The notes beneath the pieces were generated by a model. The model was given only the letters and a program-made list of their open reading frames with translations. It did no database searches and was not told the origin of the DNA. A stretch of DNA of 64,000 bases, taken from positions 28,465,712-28,529,711 of the forward strand of contig NC_092875.1 in NCBI RefSeq assembly GCF_028372415.1. Reading direction: 5' to 3'. The stretch is from Notamacropus eugenii (lineage: Eukaryota > Chordata > Mammalia > Diprotodontia > Macropodidae). This document shows positions 31,001-46,000 of this stretch, in pieces. A program made the position numbers and the translations under genes. Position 1 is the stretch's first letter. Each line of letters begins with the position of its first letter.

Positions 31001-34000
31001 CACGTTGGTGGTCCCTGTTCACCTCCCACGTCATGATTCATAGATAAGTTTCATGCTCTTCCTAAATATCATTTCTTTGATTACAATTTGTCTTCTTACT
31101 CGTTGACATTGAGAATGTCAGCATGGATGTGGTTCCATTCTTCTAGTAGCACGTCCACTCATTGGTCATTGGGCAAAGATGGCCTGTAGAGAAGATCAAC
31201 ATCTGACTTAATTGATGATCCAGGACCTGAACTTTTCATCACAGGCTCCTTTTTCCACCATCATCATTACATAATGGAACACCATTTCTGTTTCTTCATT
31301 TCATGGGTCGCCATGTCTAAAGAACCAGTGCTTTAGTGGTCATCCTACCGGGAACAAGTCTTGTTATTTTCCTAAGCTGGTCTTTAGACAACAACAACCG
31401 TCTGGCACCGAAACTTTCCATTTGGGCAGAACCTACTTGAGTTTGCCCAATGCTTGTTGCTACATTGATTTGCTAAGTAGCCTTCAAGAACCTGAGACCT
31501 AGTACATAAAAAATTGTTTCTTTTCCTACATTTCATGGTTCCTAGTTCCACCTCTCCAGCTGCCTTCTGGGCATATCCACTAGGATGTTCTGCAAGCACC
31601 TCAAATTCAGTATGCCCAAAACTGAACTAATCATCTCCCTCAAGTCCTCCCCTGCTCTGTCCCCATATACAAACATTTCCTGTTTCTTTTGCTTAGTGCG
31701 ACCACTTTCTCAATCAGCAAGACTCAAGACCTTTGGACCCTTTTTTCTTTGCTAAACCACCAGCCTTTGGACTCTTCACCAACTACCAAAATCCTTGTGA
31801 TTCGATCTATATGGCACCTCTATCCTCATCTTGCCACTCATACTGGTGCCATCCTAATTTAGACTCCCATTGTCTCTTATCTGGACCATTGTGATATCCT
31901 CCTAACTGGTTTCCTTTCCTCCTATCTATCCTGGTTCAGTCCATCCTTCACATAGAGAATTATAGTAGCTGCCAGTGTGATATTCACAAGGCCTCCTTCT
32001 GACCATGTCAACTACCCTACTCATTGACATTCCCTACATACAAGTACAGACACCTTTGCCTGGTATTGAAAGCCCTCCCTAGTCTGGTTTCAGCTAAGCT
32101 TTCCCAGATAAATTCACCTTTATCTTGTTGAGATACTCTGTTCTAGATTAGCTTTTTCCCAGGCACAGTATGCAGTCTCCCATCTCCATGGATCCATGCA
32201 GGAGACACATGTGCCTGGAATAACCCCTTCTTTATATCTGCTTTTAAGAATCCTCATCTTCTGAGACCCAGCTCCGCTGCTGTCTACTCCATTAAAGTAT
32301 TCTCTTCCTCAGTTTTTCCTGGATCTCTCCTTTGTAACCCCAGTCCACTCTTCCCATAGGGTGCATACATTTACATCTCCCTAGGCCAGGGCTTCTCCAC
32401 TTTGATGGGATCATGGACCCATTTGGCAGTCAGGTGACATATATGCACCATTTCTTAGAATCATATTCTTAAATGCATAGAATAAAATCCATACAAAGAA
32501 GCCATTTATATTGAAATACACTTATTAAAGTATTTAAAAAAAAAACAGCCAAGTTCACTGAACTCTTCTTGCCCTGGTAGAATTCAAGCTCTTCCAGGGT
32601 AGGAACTGTCATAAAAAATTGTTAGTACCTCAAGACACCTTGCTGTAGCAGATGCTTAATGACTACTTACTGAATTTAATAGAACATTTCTTTCCTGCAT
32701 TGACCCTGCCTGTCCACAACTTCTCATTGTTCTACTCCTTCCAAAAGGAGCTCATCTCCTCATATCTGACCACCCCACAAAGGTTTTATCTGGCTTGCCT
32801 CCCATCTGTAGGTTTTCAGTTTCCAAAATATTCATATCTTGTCTATCTTCCCTTACATTGGGAGCCTCACTAGGCCAGGGACTAGTTCACTTTGTATTTG
32901 CCAAAGCCACTGTGTAATCTTATAAAGCAGGCCCTTGTATTATCAATCCCTCCCTATCCACTGGCTCATTCTCTACTGTCTTCAAACATGCCATGTTTTC
33001 CCCATCCTGAAAAAAATGCTCACTTGATCCTCCAGTGGCCTTTTCTCAATCTCACTCCCTTTGACCTCTCTGCAGCCTCTGACACTGTGGATCACTTTCT
33101 CCTTGATACTGTCTTCTCTAAGTTTTAGGGACATCTCCCTCTACTGGTTCTCTTCCTACCAACTGACCATTCCTTCTCAGTCTCCTTTGTTGGATCCTTC
33201 TCCAGACTACACTGTCTGACCGAAGTTCTATCCTGCCCCAACCTCTCTGCCAACCTCCAGTCTTACATCTCCAACTGCCTTTCAGATGTTTTTAAACTGG
33301 ACAGCCACTGTGTCCAGTGGACATCTTAAACTCAACATGTCCAAAACGGAACTCATCATCTCTCCCCCCAAAACCATCCTTCCCACTCCTACCTTCGCTA
33401 TTACTGTTGAGGGCATTGCTATCCTCCCATCCCTCAGGCCCACAACTTGGTAGTCATCCTGGACTCTTCACTCCTTTTCACCCTTTCCCCATATCCAAAC
33501 TGTTGCCGATACCTGTTGATTTCACCTTTGCACCATCTCTCAAATACGCCCCCTTCTCTCCTCTGATACTGCCCCTGTTCAGGTACAGGCCTTGATCCCA
33601 TCACACCTGGACTATGGCACCAGCCTGCTGGTCAGTCTGCCTGCCTCAAGTATCCATCCATTCAGTCACCAAAGTGATTTTGGGAAATCTGATCATGTCA
33701 CCTCCTACTCAGTAAACTCCAGTGACTCCCTGTGGCCTCCAGGATTAAATACAAGATGCTCTGTTTGGTATTCAAAGCCCTTCATAACTTGCCTCCCCCC
33801 ACCTTTCTGGTCTTCTTATATGTTACTGCCTATTATTCCAGCAGCACCGGTCTCCTGACTGTTTCTTAAACAAGACCCTCTATCTCTGAGCTCTGGGCAT
33901 TTTCTCTGGCTATTTCCCATGGCCGGAACACTGTCTCCTTAGTTCTGACTACTGACCTCCTTGACTTCCTTTGAGTATCAACCAAAATCTCACCTTCTAC

Positions 34001-37000
34001 CAGAGAATTTCCCAGACCCCTCTTAATTCTAGTGCCTTCCCTCTGAATTATTGCCCATTTATCCTGTATGTAGCTTGTTTGTACGTATTTGTTTGTTGTC
34101 TCCCCTGTGACATTGTAAATTCCTTGAGGGCAGGAACAGTTTTTTGCCTTTTTGTATCCCTGTGGATTAGCACAGTGTCTGGCATATTGTAGGTGCTTAA
34201 TGAAAACTGATTGATTGATTGACTGATAATAAAGACCAGTCACATTCTTGTTCTCTAAAGCATCAGGCCCTTGTAGCCCTGTTTGGCAGGAGGGCTCAAG
34301 GGGATTGTCCTATAAAGTACTGCTTTATCGTATGATATCTTTGTCCCCAGCCCACCAAGCACTCATGCCTTGGAACTTCCTGAGGCAGTCACTGAGTACA
34401 CATCTTTCTTTTGTAGGTGGCCTTCCCTGCTGAAGTACTATAGTCACACTGAGGGAGTGAACTGGCTGGAGGAGTACAAAGCTCGGCAGAATGCGGGTTT
34501 GGAAGCCCGAAGGATGGTCGCCTCCTTCTCTAAGCGGTTCTTTGCAGAGCACGTAAGGACCTCATGATACAGCCCTCCAAGTGTGCTTAGGGCCTGTCTG
34601 CCCAGGTGGGAAGTGGGCAGGCGGGAGGCTTCCACTGCCTCTAGCTACTCCTCATGCCATTGAAATCATCTCCATTTCAGGCCCCAGTGGGAAATCTGTC
34701 ATGTGGTCGTCCAGTCTCTACTGGGAGAACCTCCAAGGGTGGGGGGGAGCCCCCTGCCTTCCAAGACTTCCCATTCCAGTGCTTTGTTACAGGTTCTATG
34801 ATTAGGAATAATTCATCAAGCCTAAATTTGCCTCCAACTTCCTCTTGGTATCCTTGGCTTTCTTTCTTTTCTTTAATAAAGTAAGATACTTATTTTTTCT
34901 CATTTATATAAGGAACAGAAAAGAGTCAACATTATTAAATGACAGTGAAAACCATTAGCTTTAGCTCCAGTACATAAAAAGACAATAAATATCTCAGAGA
35001 CAGCAATTTTTCTTCCTCTGATTACTAAATACTCCAGTGAAAAGAGAAATTATTAGCTCAGGCACTTTCTGGATAAAGGATCCTTTGGGGCCAAACAGAG
35101 CAGGCCCAGTCCTTTCTCCTTGTGGCAGCCCTTCAAGACTTTTAAAGATGGCTCTCCTGTGTCTTTCCCTGTGCTTCCTTTTGGGCAAGCTCCCCATTCC
35201 TGGGCCTCACGCACCTCACTTCCACTCTCTTTAGTGAATGTGGTGCTGTAGATGTGGTCTGAGTAGAGTTCTTAACACTCTCTCGGAACATAGTGCCTTT
35301 TGGGATTTTTCAAAAAATTCTTCACCAAATAACTTAGCTTATTATGAAAAAATAGTTGTATCTGTATGCATATAGGTGGATGGAAATATATATATGTGTG
35401 TACAAATACATACAGTGTAGATATGTGTGTATAGTTTAATGTATTCACATTGTATGTGTGTCCCCTTTCTCTTTTTAAAAAAGTAAATTCGCATTAATCA
35501 TTTGTTTTTCCATTTCTCAAATTTCCCCTATGTTACTCTCCTTCCCCTTTCCCTAAAATCTTTTCTCTGTAGATTTGTCATTCATTTAAAAACATTTTTC
35601 AAAGATAGATTCTTTTGAGGGTTTGGGCTTGCAAAAGTGGTCATCCTTTGCTTAATTTGAGTATTGTAACTTCGTTGATTGCCACCTTCTTTTTTTTCTG
35701 ACTTTGATTTGACTTCGAGTTAGTAAATTGAGGATGGCTTCAACATTCTCGCTGCAGATACTTACGATAGTGGATATTGGGCTGAGTGGACTTAAGGATA
35801 GGAAAACCTGGGTTTGAGTTCTACCTCTGTTGTTAGCGGTATGACATTGGTCAAATCCCTTTACGTTCTGTGTCTCGGAAATTTCTTTAGCATTTGCCAA
35901 GCCATCAGTGGATAGAGTGAGATCCCACGTTGGGAATTCCCCGGGAATTACAAATCCTTTATGATCTCAAGATTCTTAGAAAGGTTTGAAAAAGGAAATA
36001 AACCTAGGGGAGTTGTTTTATGGGCAGCAGACATCTCAATGAGTTATATCAGGGACTGTACAGAGTTGTTTCTGTAATGCTGCTTAGATTGCTTTACGCA
36101 GTGTAACATTAGAATATGGAGTTTGTACACAAAATAATTTTGACTGGAACTTTCCCTAAAATTAAAAAAAAATCCTCAAGATTTGTACTTTAGAAATCTC
36201 CTTTTATTCCTAGTGTTGTAGCATTACCTAGCACAGGACTTGCACATCTTTGCAATTAATAAATGTGTTGAATTAAATTTCATTGACTGTTTTAGCTGCA
36301 CTTCACCTCTTTCATAGTCAGATGGCTATGCCCTGGGTGAACAGCGGCCTGTTTTTATAACTCACCATTCTCCATTTCCCCAGACCTCATTTGCTTAAGT
36401 GCTATTGTATCCAAGGTGAGCGAATTAACAGCAGCAAGGATGCAGCATGAGAGTGGACATGGGCTGGTGCTTAATTTGGCTAAAGCTCCTAGTCCAGCCT
36501 CACATTCTCGGTGCCTTTTTTTTTCAAGGATTGACCTTTACTTATTTATTAATTTATTCATTCATTCATTCATTCATTTGTTTATTTATTTTTGCTATCT
36601 TTGAAAAGAATTCCTGAAGAGAGCAGCCTGCCACAGTCATCAGGTGCTGTGAATCAGGAGTCACTACAAGGTGCAGCCTTGTGGGAGGCCACTAACAGCA
36701 CCCTAATATGGCTAGAGGATACCATTCAAACCTTTGCTTCTCTTTGAGACCGTGATTGACTCATACATCGTCATGGACCTGGTGACTGTGCACTTTCATA
36801 TCTTGGCAGCCACACATCCCTATTTTAATATTTCAAGATAAGAGAAAACCACCATGGCAGTCTCAACCACATTAGTAAAAGTGAGGCAGCTTTGTTTTCA
36901 AGTAAAAGAAAATGCCAAAATCAGATTGTGGTTCAGTCCTGCTTGTCTGCATCTTTTCCCTTTTCTAGGTCCCTTGTAATGGCTTCAGTGACATTGAGGA

Positions 37001-40000
37001 CCTTGGGTGCCCAGGACACTTTTTTGAGGATGAGCTGATGTCCATCCTTAATATGGAAGGAAGGTAAGTCAGCAGGATGGCTCTTTTTATTTACAAAAGG
37101 GGAGGGCAGCTGTGTGGCATGATGGATAGAGCACCAGCTCTGGAGTCCGGAAGACCTGGGTTCAGATGTGGCCTCAGACACTTACTGACCCTGGGCAAGT
37201 CACTTAATCCCAATTATTCTTTTAAAAAAGAGTAAAATCACAGAGTTCAAAGTGACCTAAGAGTCCATTTAATCCAGCCTACATGTGACCCAACCCAAAC
37301 AAATGGTCAGTCAGTGTTCACTTGAAGATTTGCAGGGAGGGGCAGCTCCTCTTCCTTTGGGGACCCCTGGTTGTGAGGATGCTGTTTAACTTAAACCTAA
37401 CCCTGCCTCTCTTGGCTTCATCCTCTCCATCTGGTTGCATAGAACAAGTATCCTCCCTCCCTAGGGCAGCTCTTCAAATCCACTTCAGCTCAGTGGACAT
37501 CATTTAAGTCCATACTTAGACAAAGCCTCACCCTGGGCACTGAGAGCAGAGCCAGAATGAAATGATCTCTTGCTGTCAGAAGTTTGTGACATACAGTGGG
37601 AAGATGACCCCCGGAGAATGCCCTACAAGGGAGTTTCAGAAAGGTGAGGGCACCAATAGCTACTGTTAGGATCAGGAAGGCATCACAGGGAGGTGGTCCC
37701 CATGGGGAGCCCTGGCAAGGTCAGGACTCTAAGAGGTGGAGATGAGCAGCCTGGGCAACTCAGGCTCAAGGTGGGAAGTCAAGATCAGGAAACACCAGGA
37801 GGCCAGACCACAGAGTTCAAGAAAGGGAGAGATGTGGGATAAACCTGGAAAGGAAAGTGGGAACTAGAGTGGGGCAGTTTAGCTTTAAGTAACTCCAAGG
37901 TATGTATTTTATCCCAGCACTAACTGGGAGCCATGGAAGCTTTCTGAGCAGCTAATCCCATCACCACTGCCTTTCCGCCCAACTACAGCCACTGCCCTCC
38001 AGTGGGCTGCAAGGATTTACTGGCTTCTCACCAGTCCTTAGTGCCTAGATGTCTTCTAAATTGTAAGGCAGCCCCTCCCCACCTCTTTTCTTCTCCAAGT
38101 TAAATATGTCCAGTTCTGTTCAGAGTATGGCCCAGTGCTATCCCTACCCTGGTCACCCTCTGGGTACTCTCCAGCAGGTCTTTATTACAGTGGGTTTCCC
38201 AAAACTAAACACAATACTCCTGACAGAGTTAGAGTTATCACCTCCCATTTCAGAATTTTGTCAGGAACCTGAGTTATAGACTTAAGTACTTGTTGACCTT
38301 GCAGCCCACTGAAGTCCCAAATTTTTATTCATTTAACCATACTACCCCCATTTTGTATTTTGGAAACTGAGTTTTTTTTTAAGCTAAGTATAAATTTTAT
38401 ATCTATATTTATTTTTATTTTATTTAATCTTGTTATATTCCCATCTTTCTAGACAGTTGAGACTTTCTGGTAACCATTTATTTTGACACTTCTCCTTCCC
38501 AGCTTCCTACTTTTGACAATCTGAGGTGTGCTGTCTGTGACTTCCTCTGAGGCACTGGCAGGGCCAGGCACAGATGGATCCTTGGAGCCCTCCACTGGAG
38601 CCCTCTGTCCCCATTGTCAAGCAGCTGTTAATGCTCACTCTTGGGTGTGATCATTTAGTTAGGCCAGAATCTGCCCTACCAATACATCGAGCCCACATTG
38701 CTCCATCATTCCCTCAAGGTTAATCTGGGAAATTTGCTGAGATCAAGGGAAACTGTATCTTCAGCATTTTTCTATCAGTCTAGTAACCTTCCAACAAAGA
38801 CACAAAGTCTTTCTAGCATCACGTAGTGTTGGTGAAGTTGTACTTCACTGTTTTTAATTATTATGCCTTCCTTTGAAAACTATTGACAAGCCATCCCTCT
38901 AGTCATCGAAAATTTGGTCAAGAATCAAAGTTAAACTCACTGGCCTAGAATTTCCTGGTGTACCTCTTGTGGAAATTGATGCATTTCCTTTTCTCTGGTC
39001 CTCTTGCCCCTCTCCTGTTCACCACATTCTTTCACAGGTTACTGACAGTCGTTCTGCCATCACAGGCCCTCTGCACCTGGCCTGAGGCCTACTTTGCCTG
39101 AGCTTTCAGTGCCAACTAGACATTTCCTTCCTAACTCATTCCATTATCTCATCCTGACTCCATGCTGGAGGAGCCTTAGTGCTGGCTTTGGGTGCCCCTC
39201 TCCAGGCAGTCCCCAGCTACCACCACCCGCCTCTTCTTCCTGAGGGATCTCTCTTGATGGCACTTGAGGGCATCCTTCCTCCGAGGGCCCAGGCTGTCCC
39301 TCAGACTGGCCACTTAGCTCCCAGTGTCTCCTGTCCTTCTTCACTTTTTATTCCGTATCATACAAGGCTTTCCTTCTGTCTCTAATTCTTTTTGTTTCTA
39401 CCTTGATGCCCTTTAAAAAATATTTTACTGATTTTTTAAAATCATTACTACTTCTCCAAAACTCATTTTCTCTCCCCACCCTCCCACTTCCCAGTCAATA
39501 TAGCTTTTTGTGGAACAAAACAAACTTAAGTAAAACCAACACATTGGCCACCTCTGACACCATCCACTTCATTAGCCTGAGAGGAGGGAAAGGGAGCGGC
39601 ACCCTCCATCTCCTGGAGCCAAGATCGGTGGTTCCACGGATCAATGTGTCCATCAGTCTTGTTTTCCCTTCTGTTATTGTTATGTTGGCATTGTTTTACT
39701 TTCTTGTTCCTTGACCCTGCATTGTACATTTAAGCCTTTGTGAAGCTGTCCTTCCATTTTGTTTAAGGAACGGTTCATTCAGTTCCCCTGTTTACCTGGA
39801 GAGTGGGGATGCACTCCTGAAAATGTTTTACTTCGTCTTGAAGGAGGAGGGCCAGTCTGCCCTTTGATAATAGATAGATTCATTTGGCCACAGCAGAAAG
39901 ACTAACATCGTACGCACTGTACAAGTCTCAACAGAATTCCCTTTGCCCTCTGTGCATGCCGGAGGGGAGATAACACCTGGTTCTCTGGCATTGGTAGATC

Positions 40001-43000
40001 TTGTGACCAGCTTTATAGGCAAATTGTCTTTTGATATCTTTGAGCAAGTACCTGATTTAGTTTTATGTCTGAAAGATTGATCCCAGTAAATAAGATTACA
40101 GCATACCTCGCTTTATGTTCCTGAAATGTTGTAAAGTCTTGAATCCTGCATTAAATGTATTAATGGAGCTTAATGTAATTGTAGTAATTTCTTCAAAATT
40201 TACAAAGTAAATTCTGTAAATGAATGAATGTAAATGAAATGTTGTGAAGTCTTGAATCATGCATTAAATGTGTTAGTAGAGCTTAATGTAATTGTAGTAA
40301 TTTCTTCAAAATTTACAAAATACCTTCTTCAAATCCCTAAAGTATCAGTAGCATAATTTTAATTGTCCTCATTTTACAGGTAAGAAAACTGAGGGTCAGG
40401 AAGTGAAGTGACTCATCCCTTGTCACATGGTGGCAGAGCCAGAATACAATTCCAGGCCTCCTTTTTATACTTCTCAGAGGAATCCTACAACCCATCCTGA
40501 CTCTCAAAAAATTATGTTATAAATTATTAAAAATTTGATGCATTTTTACCTGGGCTTGGGCACAGTTGTTATTTTCTCCAATTTGACTTAGTTGATCTTC
40601 CATACTACTTTGGGGAATTTTTGTAGTGAAACAATGGTCAGGTTTTTACTTTGGTTCATTAAATTACAAGACTCATATTTCCCAAGGGGCAGCCTACTTG
40701 CTTTATGTAGAGACTTGACTGAGGAGGAGAAAGGGCTTTCATCACTTGTTTCTCATCCTGTTTTGTAAATTGTTTTCCATGATAAAGTTTCATTTTCAGA
40801 ATGTTTAAAAGTATGAGTGGATCACATGCTTCCGTGTGTTTTTGAAAAGATTTTTTGCTCTAGAGATGTTGGGATTTTGCTGGTGGAGAAAAATATTTAG
40901 GGATTCCCTTTAGGGTGAAATTCTTAACCAACCACATGTGTGTCATGGGCCCCTTGGACAGTCACATAAAGCCTATGAATCATGCTCAGAATAATCTTCT
41001 GGGTTGGCAAAGGAAAAGTTTTTTAAGTTCACAGAACTCCTGCTTTAGAAAAACAATTTTGAAATTCCTAAAACGAGCACACATTCAAATATCCACTAGT
41101 GGGATATAAGATGGGACATTGTGGAGATGTTCTTATTCTGTGTGTTCATCCTTTGTTGCTGAAGAAGACCAAGCCATCAGGGAAATGATAACATGACTTG
41201 CACTTGACTTTGTTTTGAGTGAGGGAGGGCTGTGCAGGTCACCAGCCTCACTTCTCCTCCAGAGTCATCAGAATGATGAATTGCCAAGATGAGGCAATTG
41301 GGGTTAAGTGACTTGCCCAAGGTCACACAGCTAATGAGTGTCAAGCATCTGAGGTGAAATTTGAATTCAGGTCCTCCTGACTCCTGCACTGGTGCTGTAT
41401 CCACTGTACCACCCAGCTGCCCCTGTTCTTATTCTAGACCTTAACTGAAAGCAGAAGTCATTTCTATCCTATTTTCTCTTTAAAGTAAAAATGCTGTCAT
41501 AGACGATATTGTACAGACCTAAAAACTAAAATCAATTTATGTCTCTTAGATCTAAGGTATACAGGATGCTTATAAGAAGAAATGATTCTCTGCCTTCTGT
41601 TTCTCTTCACAGGGGCTGAGGAAGGAGCCCCAGATTCCATATCACAGAAGGACACTGACCTCATTTACTTGTTTCCTTTGGGTCTCCTATCTGGGGAACA
41701 GTAGTAGGAAGCAGAAATGGTTTGAGTGAGTGGGCATGGGTCTGAGGCAGTGTCAGAATATTTGAAAGTTCTTCACAAAGGTTGTATCACCTTTTGTGAT
41801 CTGCAGATTTCAATCCATTTGCATTTAGTGAGTTTTTAAGACAAAGTATTTGTCTAAGGTGAGACCCACATGCCAGCAGATAACATCCATTATCCATAGA
41901 GGGATATCACCAAAGGCCCTGACGCAGCCTCATACCAGTCTTTTGGGGCTGCCCCTCCATTACCTTTAACATGTTCGGTCCCTGTTTCTCATCCCCTTTT
42001 CTCAATAAAGACCTCAGGCAGGAAGAGGAGTCTGAAAATTGGAAGATTTATATTTTGTACCTTCTTGCCTAACTGATTTAATATGTGGTACCTTGCAAAT
42101 GCAAGAAATGTAACTATGGCTGGTACTATTCCTGTCCTGCCCAACCACGGGGCCGTGAGAAGAAAGTGAGGTGGTGCATTTTGTTAATAGTCAGCAGTTA
42201 TCTAAATACAAGGTGGTATTGACTGACCTGGGTGATTTTTTTCCAGTTCTTTTTTGTATACTCTTGTATCAAATAGCCCCTATACTTGGTGTGTTTAAAA
42301 TGAAGTGGGGCCTAAACATCCCATTTGTTATGATGGGGTTAATAAGAAATGTCTTTAAATGAGTCTTTAAAAATGATTCAGTCCTACTTCTTTATAAACT
42401 TGGTTCCTTAGGAAAGCTCTGACCTGGAAATACTATGCCAAGAAGATTCTTTATTTCCTACGACAGCAAAAGATCTTGAAGAATCTGAAGGCATTCCTTC
42501 AGCGGCCTGAGGACCATGAATCATTTCTAGAAGGTGTGTTGAAGGTGCTCCATGATTTGGAAGGTTTTCCCACCAGAGTTGTTACCAAGTTTAAAATTTC
42601 ATTGGAAAAACCTGGCCTCTGTTTGCCTGCCTGCTTTTTCTGCCTAATAGGTCTTTTAATGAGTGATTTCATTTTCTCCTCCTCCTTTGGCCCCAGAATA
42701 GTGAGTATGTGAGGGTAAGACCCAAGCAGAAATTTTATGATCTAAGAATGCTGCCTATGAGGTGCATTAGAGAAAGCAGAGTGTTGATACTGGGTTTTGC
42801 ATGTAACCAACACTCAGAGCCATAGCGCTTACTGATTGCTCCCTGAAGATCCTGTTTTTGTGTTCTCCTAAGTATTTTTAGCTGTTCTTTTACTTAAGTA
42901 AAAGTAAATCAGACCACTACTTGCTAGCAGTCTAAGAAGTTAGGCCAGGTCTGGGTAAAAGCCAGAGAGTTTGACTGTGTGGGAGTGGTGGGGGTGAGAG

Positions 43001-46000
43001 GTAGCACAGGTCATGATGATGAAGACTAGGACTTTTTCCCTCCTTCTGAGTTCCATCCATATAGTTAGACTTCATTTTGTTTGAAGTACCATGCATTCAG
43101 TCCAACAGATATTTGTAAGCAGCTGCTACGTATGAAATGCTGTTTTAGCCTTGGTGATAGAAGAATGAAAAACAACATGGTGCTTTCTCTCAACTAGTGT
43201 ACTGGGGGCAGTGCAATATGTACACATATCGGTGCCCTGCCATGCTTTTGTGGTGGGGCAGAGGAAATAGAGATTTCCTTGGGAGGATTAGGAAAGGCTT
43301 CAGAGGCATCTAAGTAAATTCTGGAAGGGCAAAGAGGAAGAGGGAGTGTGTGCCAGGCACCAGGGGAATGTCAGCCACAGCCTCCTGTTTCAGTGTGGGA
43401 AAGAGCTAGTGGTCACTTGTGAAGAGGGAAAAATGAGAGGAATGCCTGCGGTGGGAGGCTGCAGCTAGTTATGGAGGGCCCCCAGCCCCAGGCTCAGGAG
43501 TTGGTGTTTTATTCTAGGAGGAATAAGGAACCACTGAAGATTTTGAAGAGGTTAGACCAGTTCCTTCAACTATTTTGACAGCTCTACAAGGGATGTTTTG
43601 GAAAAGAGAGACTGGAGGCAGGGAGTCTTGTTCTGAGTTCTTACAATAGGCCAGGACAGAGGCATTGAATGCCTGACCTTCTACATACCCATAAGTTTGA
43701 GAAGACATTTCTGAGCCCAAAGCACATAAGTTTGGGCTTACTTGACCTTTTGGGTTTTTATATGCCTTTTCTCACCATCAGATAATCATGATTCAATTGT
43801 ACTGATAAAAGAAAACATGTTTTAATGAAATTTTTGGTAATGCTTTTTTCTTTTTAAAAAGGTTTTACAATAGCATTGCCCAACTTTATTGGTATAGTGG
43901 TTTGTATCCCCACCTGTCACCAGAAAGATTGCCATTTTGTCCCGTATTTGAGAGGCCCACAGAAGTTTATTTGAGTGTAGTTGTCCAGTGGCAAGAAGGC
44001 TGAATTTGGAGTAAGAGGCCCCAAGCACATCCTGCTCTGCCACCTCCTACCTGGTGACCCAGCACAAGTCACTTCACCCTTCTGGGTGACTGGACAACTT
44101 CTGAGGTCCTATGATCATTTAAGAAATTTACTAATTTCAACTGTTGGCCCCCTGTTCCCTGTGAGTAGACACATGCTTATTTGAACTTTGGAGACAAAGT
44201 TAAATTAAGATCTTCGCTAAGGATGTCAAAACAAAATCTTTTGATATCTAGGTCTTGTTCTCGTTTACATTTCTAGAGGTTAATACCAACTGTATACCCA
44301 GCCAAGTGTTTGAGCACCTGCTACATGCCCAGTCTTGGGTGCTTTGGCCCCTGCCCCGAAGCGATTTAGTGTTTCTTTTTAGAGACAAAACTAATACATG
44401 TGACATGATACCGAATAATCCAAGAAGCACACAGTTCATTTCTCTTTTATGTAGCATAGATTAAAAGAGCTCTTGACATGTGTGGAATAGAATCATGGAG
44501 GGCAGTGATAATCAGGGAAGACTTGAAGGCTGAACCTTGATAAATGAGTAAATAAGGAAAAGGCCTTCCAAGGATCCAGGGCAATGTAAGGAAACTCTGG
44601 AAGGCGAGGATGTGGGAACCCACCCAGAGCAGAAGGAATTTATTGGAGAGTGGTAGGAAGTGTGTTTGAATGGATAGGAGGAGGCCAGATCTGAAGGGTC
44701 TTGAAAATCAAACAGAGGAACTTGGTCTTGATTCAGTAAAAAATGGGAAACCATTACAGTTTTCTGAAACTGTTGATACCCTGATGAAAGCAGTATTTAA
44801 GAGACACTTGCATGGTAGCAGTGTGCAGATTGGGCTAGAGGTAGGAAAGCTTGACATGAAAGAGGTCATTCTAACAAGCTAGATGTGGGATGATGACAGC
44901 CAGGACTAGGGTGGTAATGAGTGGGGAGATATGGAATGAGATCGTAGACCAGGGCTTCTTAAACTTTCTGTTTTCTATCTCTTAAGTGCTTCTTAAACTG
45001 GAGGTTGCAACCCACAGTTTAAGAAGTGCTGTGACCTTTCAAAGGAGAAACCAACAAGTTTGGTGCCTGGACAGTGCTCAGTAAATGCTTGTTCAGTGAA
45101 AGAATCAGTCCTAGTTTGGGGCTTGGGTAGATTGAAGAATAGTGGTGTGGGGCAGCTAGGTGGCACAATGGATAGAGCATGGCCCTGGAGTCAGGAGGAC
45201 CTGAGTTCAAATCTGGCCTCAGATACTTGACACTTACTAGCTGTGTGACCCTAGGTAAGTCACTTAACCCCAACTGCCTCACCAAGAAAAAGGAAAAAAG
45301 AGAATGGTGGTATCATTCACAGAGAATTGAGGTCTTAAGAGATCATGCAGTCCAGGTGTGGAAACTTGAGTCAAAGGAAAGGGCCATGACTTGTGTAGGA
45401 AGCCCAGGTGTCTTGAATCGTAAATCTTTTCTACTATACTGCATTTCTGTGGGGAACTGGGTTCATGATAATGAACTTTGCAGTGACAGCAGATTTGTTA
45501 GGAAACTGTCTTGTAACCAGAAATCTCTGTCTGGTCCCTTGTGGTTGAAGACACATGAATGGTATGGGAATTGCTTTCCTGGGCAGTAACAGTCCTGAAC
45601 AAGAATTGTCTTCCTTCTTGTTCTAGTCTTTCTATAACACAATGCCTGGCACGTAGTGGGCATTTAATAAATGCTTATTGATTTAATTTCATGTTAAAAT
45701 TAATTCTGCATCCATACTGAAAGAAGGCATATGTCCAAATTTCTCAGCTTCCCACTTGAGATCATCAAGTACTGTATAGCCTGTCATCTGAGGCTTCAAC
45801 TCCTCTTTGCGGTAAAGACTGTGTTGGTATTTCTAGGTTCATCAAGATACTGGACTGTGTTTTGCAAGAGAATTAGCCAAGTGCTGTGACGGGTTCTACA
45901 TTTCCTTCAGTAACAACAAGCTGAGTCATAGGTCTTGAATTATTTTGTATCACTTCGGCCTACATTTGTCATCTTCAATTTGTAGGAATTTGTGGTGCTT

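Noticed and set aside
33866-34243. 125-codon minus-strand frame
   Set aside because: It is antisense to a well-marked L2 3' end.
40123-40322. Tandem repeat as a CRISPR-like array
   Set aside because: Only two long contiguous copies without spacers, in a mammalian intron.
45179-45589. 136-codon open frame
   Set aside because: Its start lies inside a MAR1-type SINE and the rest has no recognisable similarity.
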